A DNA stretch of 64,000 nucleotides, taken from assembly GCF_025151385.1 (NCBI RefSeq), contig NZ_CP102287.1, forward strand, positions 868,001-932,000, given 5' to 3'. Below, one piece after another: positions 51,954 to 61,460 of this stretch; the stretch's first letter is position 1, and each line of letters opens with the position of its first letter. The notes below the pieces were generated by a model. The model saw only the letters and a list, made by a program, of their open reading frames with translations. It was not told where the DNA came from and ran no database searches. This stretch comes from Hoylesella buccalis ATCC 35310. GTDB lineage: Bacteria > Bacteroidota > Bacteroidia > Bacteroidales > Bacteroidaceae. The position numbers and the translations under genes are program-made.

Positions 51954-53897
51954 TCAATATTTATACTTTTCTAACAACTCCAACGTGCGCAACACCTCTG
52001 CCACGTTCATGGCATACGAGATGGCTCCACGCCCATGGAACGGCGGATTGCCATCAAACAACTCGGGAATCGTACCCAAGCAGTGCTGCATCATCTCGTC
52101 CTCATAGCCCACCATCTGACGCTCGATGAAACTCAATCTCGTTCGTTTGTACAATTTCAGACACGCTTCCATGTAAAAACCACCCAGCCAAGGCCATGCC
52201 GTTCCCTGATGATAGGCATGGTCGCGCTGCGTCTGCGGCCCCACATACATGGGGTTGTAACCATTGCTTTTGGGTGACAACGAACGCAATCCCTTTGGCG
52301 TTAGCAATTCTCGTGTACAAACATCCAACACATTTTTCTTCTGCTCTTGTGTAAGCGGTGAATAATCAAAGGCAACAGGGAATATCATATTGGGTCGAAC
52401 GCTCCAATCGGGGCGCCCATCATCCACATAATCAAACAGATAACCGTGTTCGTTATAGAAGGTATTCACAAACGATTCCTGGCATTTTTTCGCCAAAGCT
52501 TCATAATGATCTACGGTTTTTAGGTCTCCGCTTTCTTCTGCCAAGGCTGCTACATACTTCAGCGCATTGTACCATAGCGCATTAAACTCAACGATGTACC
52601 CCGAACGTGGAACAACTGGGCGACCATTTGCGATAGAGTTCATCCATGTCACTGGCTTATCTCTGCCATTCGACTTGAGCAGTGCATTACTCTCGAGGCT
52701 GAGATTAGGATGGCGTCCAGACTCGATGAAATCAACGATTTTCAACACAAATTGATAATACCGACTGATACATTGTTCCATTCCAGCCTCCTTACCGTAT
52801 TGCTGAATGGCCCATACCGCCCACAACAACACGTCGGGCTGCTCTATCTCATATATTTTTACGGTCAACGGCCTGCCTTCCATAAACTCGGTGAGACCTC
52901 TCATGGCCGTTGCCATCACTAACTCAAAATAGTCTTGTTCCTCGATAGACAAGGTCAATCCAGGCAGGGCGATAAACGTATCGCGCGCCCTACACTTAAA
53001 CCAGGGATAACCAGCCAGGATGTACCGTTCGTCTTCAGATGTACGATTGTGGAACTGATGGGCAGCGTTGACCAGACAGTGAAAGAAATTGTCGCGCGGA
53101 CTACGCGCCTCTACTTCTTCGCCGAAGAGTTGTTGCAGCTCTTTCGGATCGCAGGAAGAGGTAGATGCCGAGAACACGACCTGCTCTCCTTTCTTGATGT
53201 TCAGCTCGAAATATCCGGGCACATAGAGATCTTCATTGGACGCATAGCCACGCTCACGTTCTTTAGGATACTCCACTCCACGATACCAATCGGGCTGGAA
53301 CACAAACTCATTGTCTTTAGAAAACTGCATGAACAGCTCGGGGTAACCTAGGTACATACATGTCTTGATGCCCTTGTCCACTTGCGCAAAGTCTCTGCTA
53401 GCCGTCGCATTTTCGTGCGTGAACTGTCGAACGCTACGGAAAGCCAAGAAAGGTTTGAAACGCAAGGTGGTTTCAGAGTGTGCATCCAGCAGCGTATAGC
53501 ATATCAAGATTCGGTCTTCATAGTGTTGGAAAACCACCTCTTTCTTCAACAACACTCCACCTACCCGATAGATGGTCGTAGGAACTTTGTCACAATTGAA
53601 CTCGCGAATATACTTGTGTCCATTCGGACTGAAATGATCGCCCTGATATTTGTGCAAACCCAGGTTGAACGCTGCACCATGTTGGATGACCGTAACATCC
53701 AACGACGACAATAACACATGATTATCATCGTCAAGTTCGGGGACAGGAACAACCAACAAGCCGTGATACTTGCGGGTGTTGCAATCCACAATGGTAGAAC
53801 AGGAATAGGCTCCCGACCGATTGGTACGCAGCAATTCTCTCTGAAGAGATTCCTCCAAATTAGTCATGAAAGCCCGTTCAAATTTAAGATAGCTCAT
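51954..53897 (-). CDS. Glycogen debranching enzyme (amylo-alpha-1,6-glucosidase type)
   Basis: 647 residues from the ATG at 53897 (MSYLKFERAFMTNLEESLQRELLRTNRSGAYSCSTIVDCNTRKYHGLLV), which matches the family start. The frame extends to 53993 (32 more residues, no family similarity). The N-terminal beta domain is followed by the alpha/alpha-barrel glucosidase: AGYPWFKCRARDTFIALPGLTLS, GRPLTVKIYEIEQPDVLLWAVWAIQQYG, NALWYNALKYVAALAEESG, DYVDDGRPDWSVRPNMIFPV and YHQGTAWPWLGGFYMEACLK. It removes alpha-1,6 branches from glycogen. First gene of the operon. Confidence 0.9.
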   Translation of the reverse strand: MSYLKFERAFMTNLEESLQRELLRTNRSGAYSCSTIVDCNTRKYHGLLVVPVPELDDDNHVLLSSLDVTVIQHGAAFNLGLHKYQGDHFSPNGHKYIREFNCDKVPTTIYRVGGVLLKKEVVFQHYEDRILICYTLLDAHSETTLRFKPFLAFRSVRQFTHENATASRDFAQVDKGIKTCMYLGYPELFMQFSKDNEFVFQPDWYRGVEYPKERERGYASNEDLYVPGYFELNIKKGEQVVFSASTSSCDPKELQQLFGEEVEARSPRDNFFHCLVNAAHQFHNRTSEDERYILAGYPWFKCRARDTFIALPGLTLSIEEQDYFELVMATAMRGLTEFMEGRPLTVKIYEIEQPDVLLWAVWAIQQYGKEAGMEQCISRYYQFVLKIVDFIESGRHPNLSLESNALLKSNGRDKPVTWMNSIANGRPVVPRSGYIVEFNALWYNALKYVAALAEESGDLKTVDHYEALAKKCQESFVNTFYNEHGYLFDYVDDGRPDWSVRPNMIFPVAFDYSPLTQEQKKNVLDVCTRELLTPKGLRSLSPKSNGYNPMYVGPQTQRDHAYHQGTAWPWLGGFYMEACLKLYKRTRLSFIERQMVGYEDEMMQHCLGTIPELFDGNPPFHGRGAISYAMNVAEVLRTLELLEKYKY

Positions 53898-54037
53898 AGG
53901 CCTATTAAGGTATAATATTGGTCTGTTACTAGATTTAACGGCCGCAGCAAACAACATTTCTGCGTGTTTGACGGCGGATTCAAAGTTAGTCATTTTTCAA
54001 TTGAAAGCAAAATAAAACCGAACTTTATTTGTAAAAT

Positions 54038-54238
54038 TCATCTTATTTCGCTCTGGATGAGCAACAAATGTGGTTTTCCCTCTTGTCTGTCGATGTTAGT
54101 AGACAACGTGGTTCCTGCACCATTCACAAGCATGTTTTCACCAATATCATTTCCGTAAAAAACCAATGCCGATACAGGTACGCAGACGGATGTAACGCCC
54201 AAAAACCAGTTCAGTGAACGCTGGCAGACAAAACTCAA
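54038..54238 (-). pseudogene. Possible remnant or orphan coding fragment
   Basis: The frame is open for 66 residues from a TTG inside the adjacent 22-bp repeat block. The C-terminal part (GNDIGENMLVNGAGTTLSTN, then KPHLLLIQSEIR) uses codons like real genes of this genome. There is no signal peptide and no proper start; the upstream part would have been replaced by the repeat block. It may be the decayed 3' end of a gene, or chance. The rest of 53898-54229 shows nothing else. Confidence 0.25.
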
Positions 54239-54317
54239 TGAGTTTGATGTCCAAAGTCAATGAGTTTGGAGGTCAAAGTCAATGCGTTTAGAGGCCAAAC
54301 TCAATGGGTTTGGAACC
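54230..54317. repeat. 22-bp periodic repeat block, 4 units
   Basis: Units start at 54230, 54252, 54274 and 54296: AAAACTCAATGAGTTTGATG, CAAAGTCAATGAGTTTGGAG, CAAAGTCAATGCGTTTAGAG and CAAACTCAATGGGTTTGGAA. Each is a near palindrome centred on CAATG. The block ends 47 bp before the stop codon of the lipid kinase (which is on the minus strand). Confidence 0.9.
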
Positions 54318-54363
54318 GAAACGCTGAAGCCTTGGGAGACAACTGCAAAAATAAGAAAAGAGA

Positions 54364-55299
54364 TTAGTCTGGCAACAAGAAATTGATGGCTTCGGGTTCT
54401 ATCGACAACGTGAATTTTCCAACCGGCGTCTTCATCAGTCGTCCATCAATACCCACCATGGCATGTTCGGCCGTAAACACTTCAACCTTTTTGGTACGAT
54501 AAGGGTGTACACTCTTGTGATTGAGGAACTTACCTCGCAAAAACAAATAGATACCCTCAAAAAGTTGGGTCATTTCGGGATGATAGACCACAGAAACATC
54601 CAACTGGCCGTTGTAGGGAACGGCGTTTGGCGTTTGGCCATATCCCAGCGAGTTACCCACGCACACCGTCATCACCTTACGCTTAATGATATCGGTATTA
54701 ATCTTGAGATGCATTTTATAATCCAGTCGTTGGAAGATTAACAAGGCGAAAGAAAAAAAGAACGACAGGGTTCGCGACCCAAATAAGCGGCGTGTTTTGC
54801 GGCGCAGGTTCATGATGGCTGCGATGAAGCCTATGTTCACACAATTCAAGAAATAGCGCCTGCACGCCTCACCGTTTTTATTAGTGTACCGCATGCAACC
54901 CAAATCCAATTTCTTGACACGGTGTTTTTTCAGCGCTTTGATGATACGCTCTTCCTCGCCTTCCCGCATATTCCAGAAATGGGCAAAGTCGTTCATCAGT
55001 CCATTGGGGATAAGTCCTAAAGAAATCTCGTCACGCAGCTGCGAATCGGCCTGCATCATGCAGTTGATGGTGTCATTGAGAGCCGAGTCGCCGCCAACGA
55101 TGACAATCGTCTTGTACCCCGAATTGATGAACATCTTGACCAAACGACTCACGCTTGCGGAATTCTCGCTTTGCACATAGTCGTATTCCACCCCATTGGC
55201 TTTCAGGCTTCTTTCGATGCGCTCCCAATGTTTCTGTGGTCTTAAAGCATTGCTCTTGGGGCAGTAAATAATCCCCCACCGTTTGTTGTCAATAGCCAT
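54364..55299 (-). CDS. Diacylglycerol kinase family (DagK/YegS-type) lipid kinase
   Basis: A 311-residue protein of the DAGK catalytic family. KRWGIIYCPKSNALRP starts the N-terminal domain; TIVIVGGDSALNDTINCM is the GGDG-type nucleotide loop, here GGDSALND; LGLIPNGLMNDFAHFWN is the second motif. The C-terminal beta domain has VCVGNSLGYGQTPNAVPYNGQLDVSVV and VGIDGRLMKTPVG. It phosphorylates a lipid (diacylglycerol or a long-chain base), precise substrate unknown. Its start lies inside miaA (11-base overlap), so the two are co-translated. Confidence 0.88.
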   Translation of the reverse strand: MAIDNKRWGIIYCPKSNALRPQKHWERIERSLKANGVEYDYVQSENSASVSRLVKMFINSGYKTIVIVGGDSALNDTINCMMQADSQLRDEISLGLIPNGLMNDFAHFWNMREGEEERIIKALKKHRVKKLDLGCMRYTNKNGEACRRYFLNCVNIGFIAAIMNLRRKTRRLFGSRTLSFFFSFALLIFQRLDYKMHLKINTDIIKRKVMTVCVGNSLGYGQTPNAVPYNGQLDVSVVYHPEMTQLFEGIYLFLRGKFLNHKSVHPYRTKKVEVFTAEHAMVGIDGRLMKTPVGKFTLSIEPEAINFLLPD

Positions 55300-56203
55300 A
55301 TATCTCTTTCGTTCTTATTATTTTTTCCTCCATGGGCAGCGTCGCGTCAATCCAATGGATGACGAACCCTCGCCGTTCCATTCCCCTGAACCAAGTCATT
55401 TGTCGCTTGGCAAACTGATGGATGGCAATTTCGAGTTGCTGAAACATCTCGTCATAGGTAGTTTTTCCAATGACATACTCGGTTACATACTTATATTCCA
55501 ATCCATAATAGATAAGATTTTCGGGCGGTATACCTGAAGCCAATAACCCTTGAATCTCCTCGATCATGCCATTTTCCAATCGGTGTTTCAGTCTGTCAGT
55601 AATCTTTTTCCGGCGTTCTTCCCTGTCAATGCGCAGTCCGATGATGCATGCGTCAATGGGTGGCAGTGCGCGTTGGGGCATGGGATGCTGCAATAGATGG
55701 GTTTCAATCTCAATGGCCCTGATGGCGCGCTGCGCTGTATCTACGTCAGATTGATTGTGCATCACCGAATGGTTTTTATGCTTCAAATCAATCAATATGT
55801 CCGTCAATTCGGCCAAAGACTTGCCGCTTAGCTGCTGCCTCAGATGCTCATTCTGGGGCACGGGCGACAGCGCATAACCTTTCAACACGGCTTCTATGTA
55901 CAGACCAGTGCCGCCACAGAGGATGGGAATGATGCCTCTGGAAACAATATCCTCGTATGCTGCATGAAAATCTTGCTGATACCGGAACAGATTGTACTTC
56001 TCTCCAGCATCAACAATGTCAATCAAATGATAGGGAATTTGCTTGTGAACGACATAGTCAGAGAGGTCTTTGCCTGTACCGATATCCATCCCTCGATACA
56101 CCTGTCGGCTGTCGGCGCTAATGATTTCAGCACCGATATCGGCTGCAAGATGGGCTGCAAATGCCGTTTTCCCACTGGCCGTTGGACCTAAGATTGTTAA
56201 CAT
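55289..56203 (-). CDS. miaA: tRNA dimethylallyltransferase
   Basis: 304 residues from the ATG at 56203 (MLTILGPTASGKTAFAAHL); a GTG two codons upstream is also possible. P-loop GPTASGKT at 6-13, ISADSRQVYRGMDIGTGK and PYHLIDIVDAGEKYNLFRYQ are MiaA motifs; AVLKGYALSPVP and IYYGLEYKYVTEYV follow. It puts a dimethylallyl group on A37 of tRNAs reading UNN codons. In this window mtaB is the partner-type modification for ANN codons. A TATATTTG box at 56221-56214 lies 10 bases before the ATG. Confidence 0.95.
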   Translation of the reverse strand: MLTILGPTASGKTAFAAHLAADIGAEIISADSRQVYRGMDIGTGKDLSDYVVHKQIPYHLIDIVDAGEKYNLFRYQQDFHAAYEDIVSRGIIPILCGGTGLYIEAVLKGYALSPVPQNEHLRQQLSGKSLAELTDILIDLKHKNHSVMHNQSDVDTAQRAIRAIEIETHLLQHPMPQRALPPIDACIIGLRIDREERRKKITDRLKHRLENGMIEEIQGLLASGIPPENLIYYGLEYKYVTEYVIGKTTYDEMFQQLEIAIHQFAKRQMTWFRGMERRGFVIHWIDATLPMEEKIIRTKEIYGY

Positions 56204-56222
56204 CTTCACGCGACAAATATAC

Positions 56223-56260
56223 TAAAAAAAAGCCGTTCGAGCTATCTCGAACGGCTTATT
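56223..56260 (-). terminator. Intrinsic terminator of gap
   Basis: On the minus strand AAGCCGTTCGAG, ATAG, CTCGAACGGCTT and a run of T residues; a perfect stem. It lies 24 bp beyond the gap stop codon. Confidence 0.93.
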
Positions 56261-56283
56261 TATCGTTAAACGACTAATTTTGA

Positions 56284-57315
<1,032 letters not shown>

Positions 57316-57355
57316 TTATTTATTAAAGGGTTAAATTATAAATCATAGAAATGAT

Positions 57356-57371
57356 TGTCATCCTGATGACA
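57356..57371. promoter_or_regulatory. Perfect dyad in the gap leader
   Basis: TGTCATC, CT, GATGACA is a 16-bp perfect palindrome 53-68 bp upstream of the gap ATG, inside the predicted leader. It could be an operator for a dimeric regulator or a small hairpin. I do not recognise it. Confidence 0.4.
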
Positions 57372-57441
57372 GAATCTCTCATCGTGTCATGAAACAACGA
57401 AAAAAACGAACGTCAAGTAACAATTATCCTTTATTTGTATG

Positions 57442-57449
57442 CAAAGTTA
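57442..57449 (-). promoter_or_regulatory. -7 element of gap
   Basis: On the minus strand TAACTTTG followed by CAT; no good -33. On the plus strand TATATTTG at 57462-57469 may serve mscL. The two -7 boxes are only 12 bases apart on opposite strands. Confidence 0.5.
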
Positions 57450-57602
57450 CAATTTATTTTCTATATTTGCATGTGATTCATGTATTAAATAATATAAAAA
57501 AGCCTTGTTATTCGATAACTTTACAGAATATAATCATCGAAAAAGAACAATGACAAGTCTACATGACAAAATATCGATTATTATTATAAAAAAAAGACAA
57601 TT

Positions 57603-58022
57603 ATGAAGAAGTTTTTAAATGAGTTCAAAACATTTGCCATGCGTGGCAATGTGGTTGACATGGCTGTCGGTGTAATCATCGGAGGTGCCTTTGGTAAAAT
57701 TGTATCATCCCTCGTGGATGACATCATCATGCCTCCCATTGGTTTTCTGCTTGGCGGTGTCAACTTTAAAGACTTGAGTATCAAACTGGGCGAGAAACTC
57801 TCAGAAGATGGCAAGAGCATGGAAGCCGTAACATTGAACTATGGCAACTTTATTCAGCAGACGGTTGATTTCCTAATTATCGCCTTCTGTGTATTCTTGC
57901 TCGTCAAAGCAGTCATGAAATTCACTAAGAAGAATGAAGAAGAGCCTGAACCAGCAAAACCTGAACCCACAACAGAAGAGAAACTCTTGACGGAGATTCG
58001 TGACTTGCTGAAGAACAAATAA
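57603..58022 (+). CDS. mscL: Large-conductance mechanosensitive channel
   Basis: A 139-residue Msc[48 protein letters not shown] contains the amphipathic S1 and pore helix TM1; [21 protein letters not shown] is TM2; a charged C-terminal bundle ([17 protein letters not shown]) ends it. It forms a pentameric inner-membrane pore that opens on osmotic down-shock. Normal length. Divergent from gap and closed by its own terminator. Confidence 0.95.
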   Translation: MKKFLNEFKTFAMRGNVVDMAVGVIIGGAFGKIVSSLVDDIIMPPIGFLLGGVNFKDLSIKLGEKLSEDGKSMEAVTLNYGNFIQQTVDFLIIAFCVFLLVKAVMKFTKKNEEEPEPAKPEPTTEEKLLTEIRDLLKNK

Positions 58023-58092
58023 GCAAAATTCTTCGTTTACACACAAGAAACAAGTGGGTAGGTCAATCATCATCACATACCTACCTAAAGAT

Positions 58093-58140
58093 AACAACGG
58101 ATGCTTCACGATGAAACATCCGTTGTTTGTTTATTCTTTT
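58093..58140 (+). terminator. Intrinsic terminator of mscL
   Basis: AACAACGGATG, a 13-nt loop, CATCCGTTGTT and a T-rich run (TGTTTATTCTTTT). Confidence 0.85.
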
Positions 58141-58202
58141 ACCCACAAAGCCAGCGAAACTCGATTAGACTATCAATTGTTTAGCGTGACCTTCAACGGC
58201 GG

Positions 58203-58904
58203 CTAATCTTTCAAAGAATAGGTAATGGTGGTCACCACTCTTACTTTTTTGATGTAAGGCGTGTTGGAATCACGGTCCTCAATGGAGAACTGTCCTTGAT
58301 CAGCACTGGTAATCTTGTTCAGTTTGCTGCGACTGTTTTCGGCAAATTGCTGGGCTGTTTTCTCAGCATTATCAATGGCTTCCTCCATCATCTTGGGTTT
58401 CATGGCCGCGAAAGACACATACTCGTATTTCACAGGATTCTCATATCCACCATCCACAATGGCCACTCCTTCCTTGAGTAAGCTGCCTTGTTTGGCGATA
58501 ATGCTTCTCACCAACTTTACTTTCTTCGATGTTACGGTTATCGATGAGGTGATGTTATAGCGATAACGCGACTCATTGCTGGAATATTGGTTGGCATTCA
58601 TGTCAATCACCGAGGGTGCGTTGACGCTGATTTCGCTTTCAGATATACCGTTACTCAGCAAGAAATTCTTGATGATGGCCTGTGTGTTGGCAATGTTCTT
58701 ATACAGCTGTGGCAGGTCGTTGCCAATTTCTTTTGATAAGATGGGCCATGTCACTTTGTCCGCCTCAACCTCTTTTTCCGACAATCCTTTTACCGTTACC
58801 TTGTGGTCTTTGTTCACAAAGTTATCGATACCGCCCTTTATCGCAAATCCTAAAACGACGATACTGAAGGCGATGAGTGCCGCAGATAAAACTTGTCCTT
58901 TCAT
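58203..58904 (-). CDS. SIMPL domain (DUF541) protein
   Basis: 233 residues from the ATG at 58904; the longer frame to 58940 starts at the edge of the -7 box and is rejected. One N-terminal helix (VLSAALIAFSIVVLGFAI) anchors or exports it. KVTVKGLSEKEVEADKVTWPI, ITSSITVTSKKVKLV, YVSFAAMKPKMMEEAIDNAEKTAQQFAENS and VRVVTTITYSL are the typical SIMPL/DUF541 order. Family members sit in the periplasm or membrane and are linked to oxidative stress or IRAK signalling (eukaryotic), but the bacterial function is not established. Single gene. Confidence 0.85.
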   Translation of the reverse strand: MKGQVLSAALIAFSIVVLGFAIKGGIDNFVNKDHKVTVKGLSEKEVEADKVTWPILSKEIGNDLPQLYKNIANTQAIIKNFLLSNGISESEISVNAPSVIDMNANQYSSNESRYRYNITSSITVTSKKVKLVRSIIAKQGSLLKEGVAIVDGGYENPVKYEYVSFAAMKPKMMEEAIDNAEKTAQQFAENSRSKLNKITSADQGQFSIEDRDSNTPYIKKVRVVTTITYSLKD

Positions 58905-58939
58905 ATTTTTATGTTTTTGATGAATCATTCTGTATGACA

Positions 58940-58947
58940 CAAATATA
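58940..58947 (-). promoter_or_regulatory. -7 element of the SIMPL gene
   Basis: On the minus strand TATATTTG followed by TGT. No good -33 partner. Predicted leader about 28 nt. Confidence 0.45.
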
Positions 58948-59135
58948 GGATTTTCATTTTAATTGTATGCGCGAATTGGATGATAAATGGACGTAATTAA
59001 AATTAAATAACCTTTCGTCAAACATTATAACACATCAAATAGTAAGGGAAAAACATCTCACACGAAGGACTGACAGCTTCTTTCAGACAGCCAATGTCAA
59101 GGTAAACGGAAACCAAGAAAAACCAACTAATATAT

Positions 59136-59166
59136 TTTGAAGTATGCACTGTTTCGGTTAACTTTG
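59136..59166 (+). promoter_or_regulatory. Promoter of the deoxynucleoside kinase pair
   Basis: TTTG (59136-59139), 19 bases and TAACTTTG (59159-59166), a full consensus match. Leader about 93 nt to the GTG start at 59265. Bases 58948-59135 show no other feature. Confidence 0.7.
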
Positions 59167-59264
59167 CAGGCAAAATGCAGAAAGGCTTTGCATCTTTGAA
59201 TCTAATAGATAGAATACACCCGGCTCATTCTGCTTAGTCATCAACTCTTAGTAAGACAAAAACA

Positions 59265-59888
59265 GTGCATATAGCCATCGCAGGAAACATCGGAAGCGGC
59301 AAGACAACCCTCACAAACATGTTGGTTAAACACTATGGGTGGACGCCTAAATTGGAATCGGTGGACATCAATCCATATTTGGACGACTACTATCGATCCA
59401 TTGAACGATGGGCTTTTAACCTTGAAGTTTACTTCTTGAAGCAACGTTTTCATGACTTGCTGGATATAGCTCAATCGAAAGAAACCATCGTACAAGACCG
59501 TTCGATATACGAAGGGGTATATGTGTTTGCCGCCAACAACCGAGATATGGGTCATTTGTCTGACAGAGATTTCAATACTTACATGGAACTGTTTGAGGCT
59601 ATGATGATGGCTGTCAAGCTTCCTGACCTCATGATTTACCTCCGTTCGTCTGTTCCCAACCTGGTTGGACACATCCAAAAGCGCGGTAGAGACTACGAAC
59701 AGGCCATTCCACTGGAGTATCTCACGAACCTTAACGAGCGTTACGAAGATTTTATCCTCAATAAATACCAAGGCAAAAAGCTCATCATTGAGGCGGACGC
59801 GCTTGACTTTGAGCACAATCCGAAAGACTTTTCAGGAATCATCGACAAGATTGATGCGCAACTGTTCGGCCTCTTTGGCAATCTGTAA
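59265..59888 (+). CDS. Deoxynucleoside kinase, first of a tandem pair
   Basis: A 207-residue dNK-family kinase with GTG start; the start is fixed by alignment with the next gene, which begins MHIAIAGNIGSGKTTLT with ATG. P-loop GNIGSGKT is at 7-14, DRSIYEGVYVFA is the ERS/DRS motif and SVPNLVGHIQKRGRDYEQAI the LID region. It phosphorylates deoxynucleosides (dA/dG or dC types) in salvage. The neighbouring gene is a paralogue. In Lactobacillus a similar tandem pair forms a dAK/dGK heterodimer; that the same holds here is inference. Confidence 0.9.
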   Translation: MHIAIAGNIGSGKTTLTNMLVKHYGWTPKLESVDINPYLDDYYRSIERWAFNLEVYFLKQRFHDLLDIAQSKETIVQDRSIYEGVYVFAANNRDMGHLSDRDFNTYMELFEAMMMAVKLPDLMIYLRSSVPNLVGHIQKRGRDYEQAIPLEYLTNLNERYEDFILNKYQGKKLIIEADALDFEHNPKDFSGIIDKIDAQLFGLFGNL

Positions 59889-59954
59889 TCACAACGCAGC
59901 GTCTTTTCAACATATCAACAATCATTCTATTCACACAACAAACACTCATTCATC

Positions 59955-60581
59955 ATGCACATAGCCATTGCTGGAAACATAGGAAGCGGCAAGACAACCC
60001 TCACTACCATGCTTGCCAAACGATATAATTGGATACCACAATTCGAGCCAGTAGACGACAATCCGTATCTGGATGATTTCTATGCCGACATGACACGATG
60101 GTCGTTCAACTTGCAAATCTACTTTCTCAACAAGCGGTTCAGAGACGTAGTTGCCATCAGCAAGAGCAACGACACCATCATTCAAGACCGCACTATCTTT
60201 GAAGATGCCTGCATCTTCGCACCCAACTTGCACAGCATGGGTATGATGAGCGACCGCGATTTTGACAACTATACAGACCTTTTCAACCTCATGATGTCGC
60301 TCGTGAAGTTGCCTGATCTCTTGATTTACATCCGTTCAGGGATTCCAAACCTGGTTTCTCACATCCAAAAACGTGGTCGTGAATTTGAAAAATCCATCCG
60401 AATAGACTACTTACAAGGGCTCAACACGCTCTACGAAAACTGGATTAGCACGTACAAAGGGAACCTCATGATTGTTGATGGCGACCGCCTTCATTTCAAA
60501 GAAAACCCACAAGATTTCAAGGAGATTACAGATATGATTGATGACCGATTGTATGGTTTGTTCCCGCTTGACGTGAAATAG
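59955..60581 (+). CDS. Deoxynucleoside kinase, second of a tandem pair
   Basis: A 208-residue paralogue of the preceding gene, 66 bp downstream. P-loop GNIGSGKT 7-14, DRTIFEDACIFAPN in place of DRSIYEGVYVFAAN, and GIPNLVSHIQKRGREFEKSI as LID. The differences in DR[ST] and following residues are where base specificity is set in this family, so the two enzymes may take different deoxynucleosides. The junction at 59889-59954 holds no promoter I can see, so the two are probably co-transcribed. Confidence 0.9.
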   Translation: MHIAIAGNIGSGKTTLTTMLAKRYNWIPQFEPVDDNPYLDDFYADMTRWSFNLQIYFLNKRFRDVVAISKSNDTIIQDRTIFEDACIFAPNLHSMGMMSDRDFDNYTDLFNLMMSLVKLPDLLIYIRSGIPNLVSHIQKRGREFEKSIRIDYLQGLNTLYENWISTYKGNLMIVDGDRLHFKENPQDFKEITDMIDDRLYGLFPLDVK

Positions 60582-60652
60582 TGCCGGCACGGCTGCGCCT
60601 TAAAAGTGTTAGAACGGGGGAAGTAGGTTGTTAGGGCACAGCGTTTTCAAAA

Positions 60653-61393
60653 TCATCGCTTCAGTCTTCTATACCAATTCTTGAGAGCTGGGCGCGGAAC
60701 ACCTAATGACACAAGACGGTCAAGATCTTCTCTTGCCTTTTCAGTTTTACCCAATTGAATGCGCAGTTCGGCTCTGTTCAGCAGATAATCAGTATTTTTC
60801 TGATCCCTTTTGATGGCCTCTGAATAATCGTATTCGCCCAACTCAAGCATCCCCTGCTCTACTTCAATTCCCGCACGAGCGGCATAAGCCACCGCACTGT
60901 CGGCATGTTGACTCACCAACAGGTTAATCTGATTAAGTGCTTCCGTATGGTGTTTGTCCTTCTGATTGAGCAAAGCCAGACCTAAAAGCGCAGAAAAATG
61001 TCCGGGAACTCTTTGCAACAGATTCTCATAATCAAGTCGGGCAAAATTATATCTCCCCAATTTTTGATTGGCGAAAGCCCGATAATACAAGGCAGCGATG
61101 TTGTCTTGATTTTTGTTCAACACCCTATCATACTCGTCTTTAGCATACTGCCACTGCTCTAATTGTAAATTCCACGCAGCTTTTTTCAACCGCAAGTCCA
61201 CACTATCAGGATGATATTCCAAGGCTGCGGTGGCCTTCTTCAAACTATCACGCAACGCTTCACGCTGTTGTGCAAAACCGTTTAAAGGCAAAAGAGACAT
61301 GAAAAAGAGTATGAAAACAGACAAGATGCACGCCTTTTCCCTGAAAGAAAAAGCATCTAAAGTACATCTCAACATGCTGATAAAACCACTCAT
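60653..61393 (-). CDS. Periplasmic TPR protein
   Basis: A 246-residue protein with a late signal peptide (CILSVFILFFMSLLPLNGFAQ, residues about 22-42); a start at 61375 would give a tidier one. Five to six TPR units follow (VDLRLKKAAWNLQLEQWQYAKDEYDRVL, AALYYRAFANQKLGRYNFARLDYENLL, HFSALLGLALLNQKDKHHTEALNQI, and others), each about 34 residues. It has a scaffolding role at best; no named family. It follows dnaB after 67 bp on the same strand. Confidence 0.8.
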   Translation of the reverse strand: MSGFISMLRCTLDAFSFREKACILSVFILFFMSLLPLNGFAQQREALRDSLKKATAALEYHPDSVDLRLKKAAWNLQLEQWQYAKDEYDRVLNKNQDNIAALYYRAFANQKLGRYNFARLDYENLLQRVPGHFSALLGLALLNQKDKHHTEALNQINLLVSQHADSAVAYAARAGIEVEQGMLELGEYDYSEAIKRDQKNTDYLLNRAELRIQLGKTEKAREDLDRLVSLGVPRPALKNWYRRLKR

Positions 61394-61460
61394 AACAGTC
61401 TCTTTTTCACTATTTTATACCAAAATCTCTATCGTATTCATTGAGAAAAGTGCCCATTCA

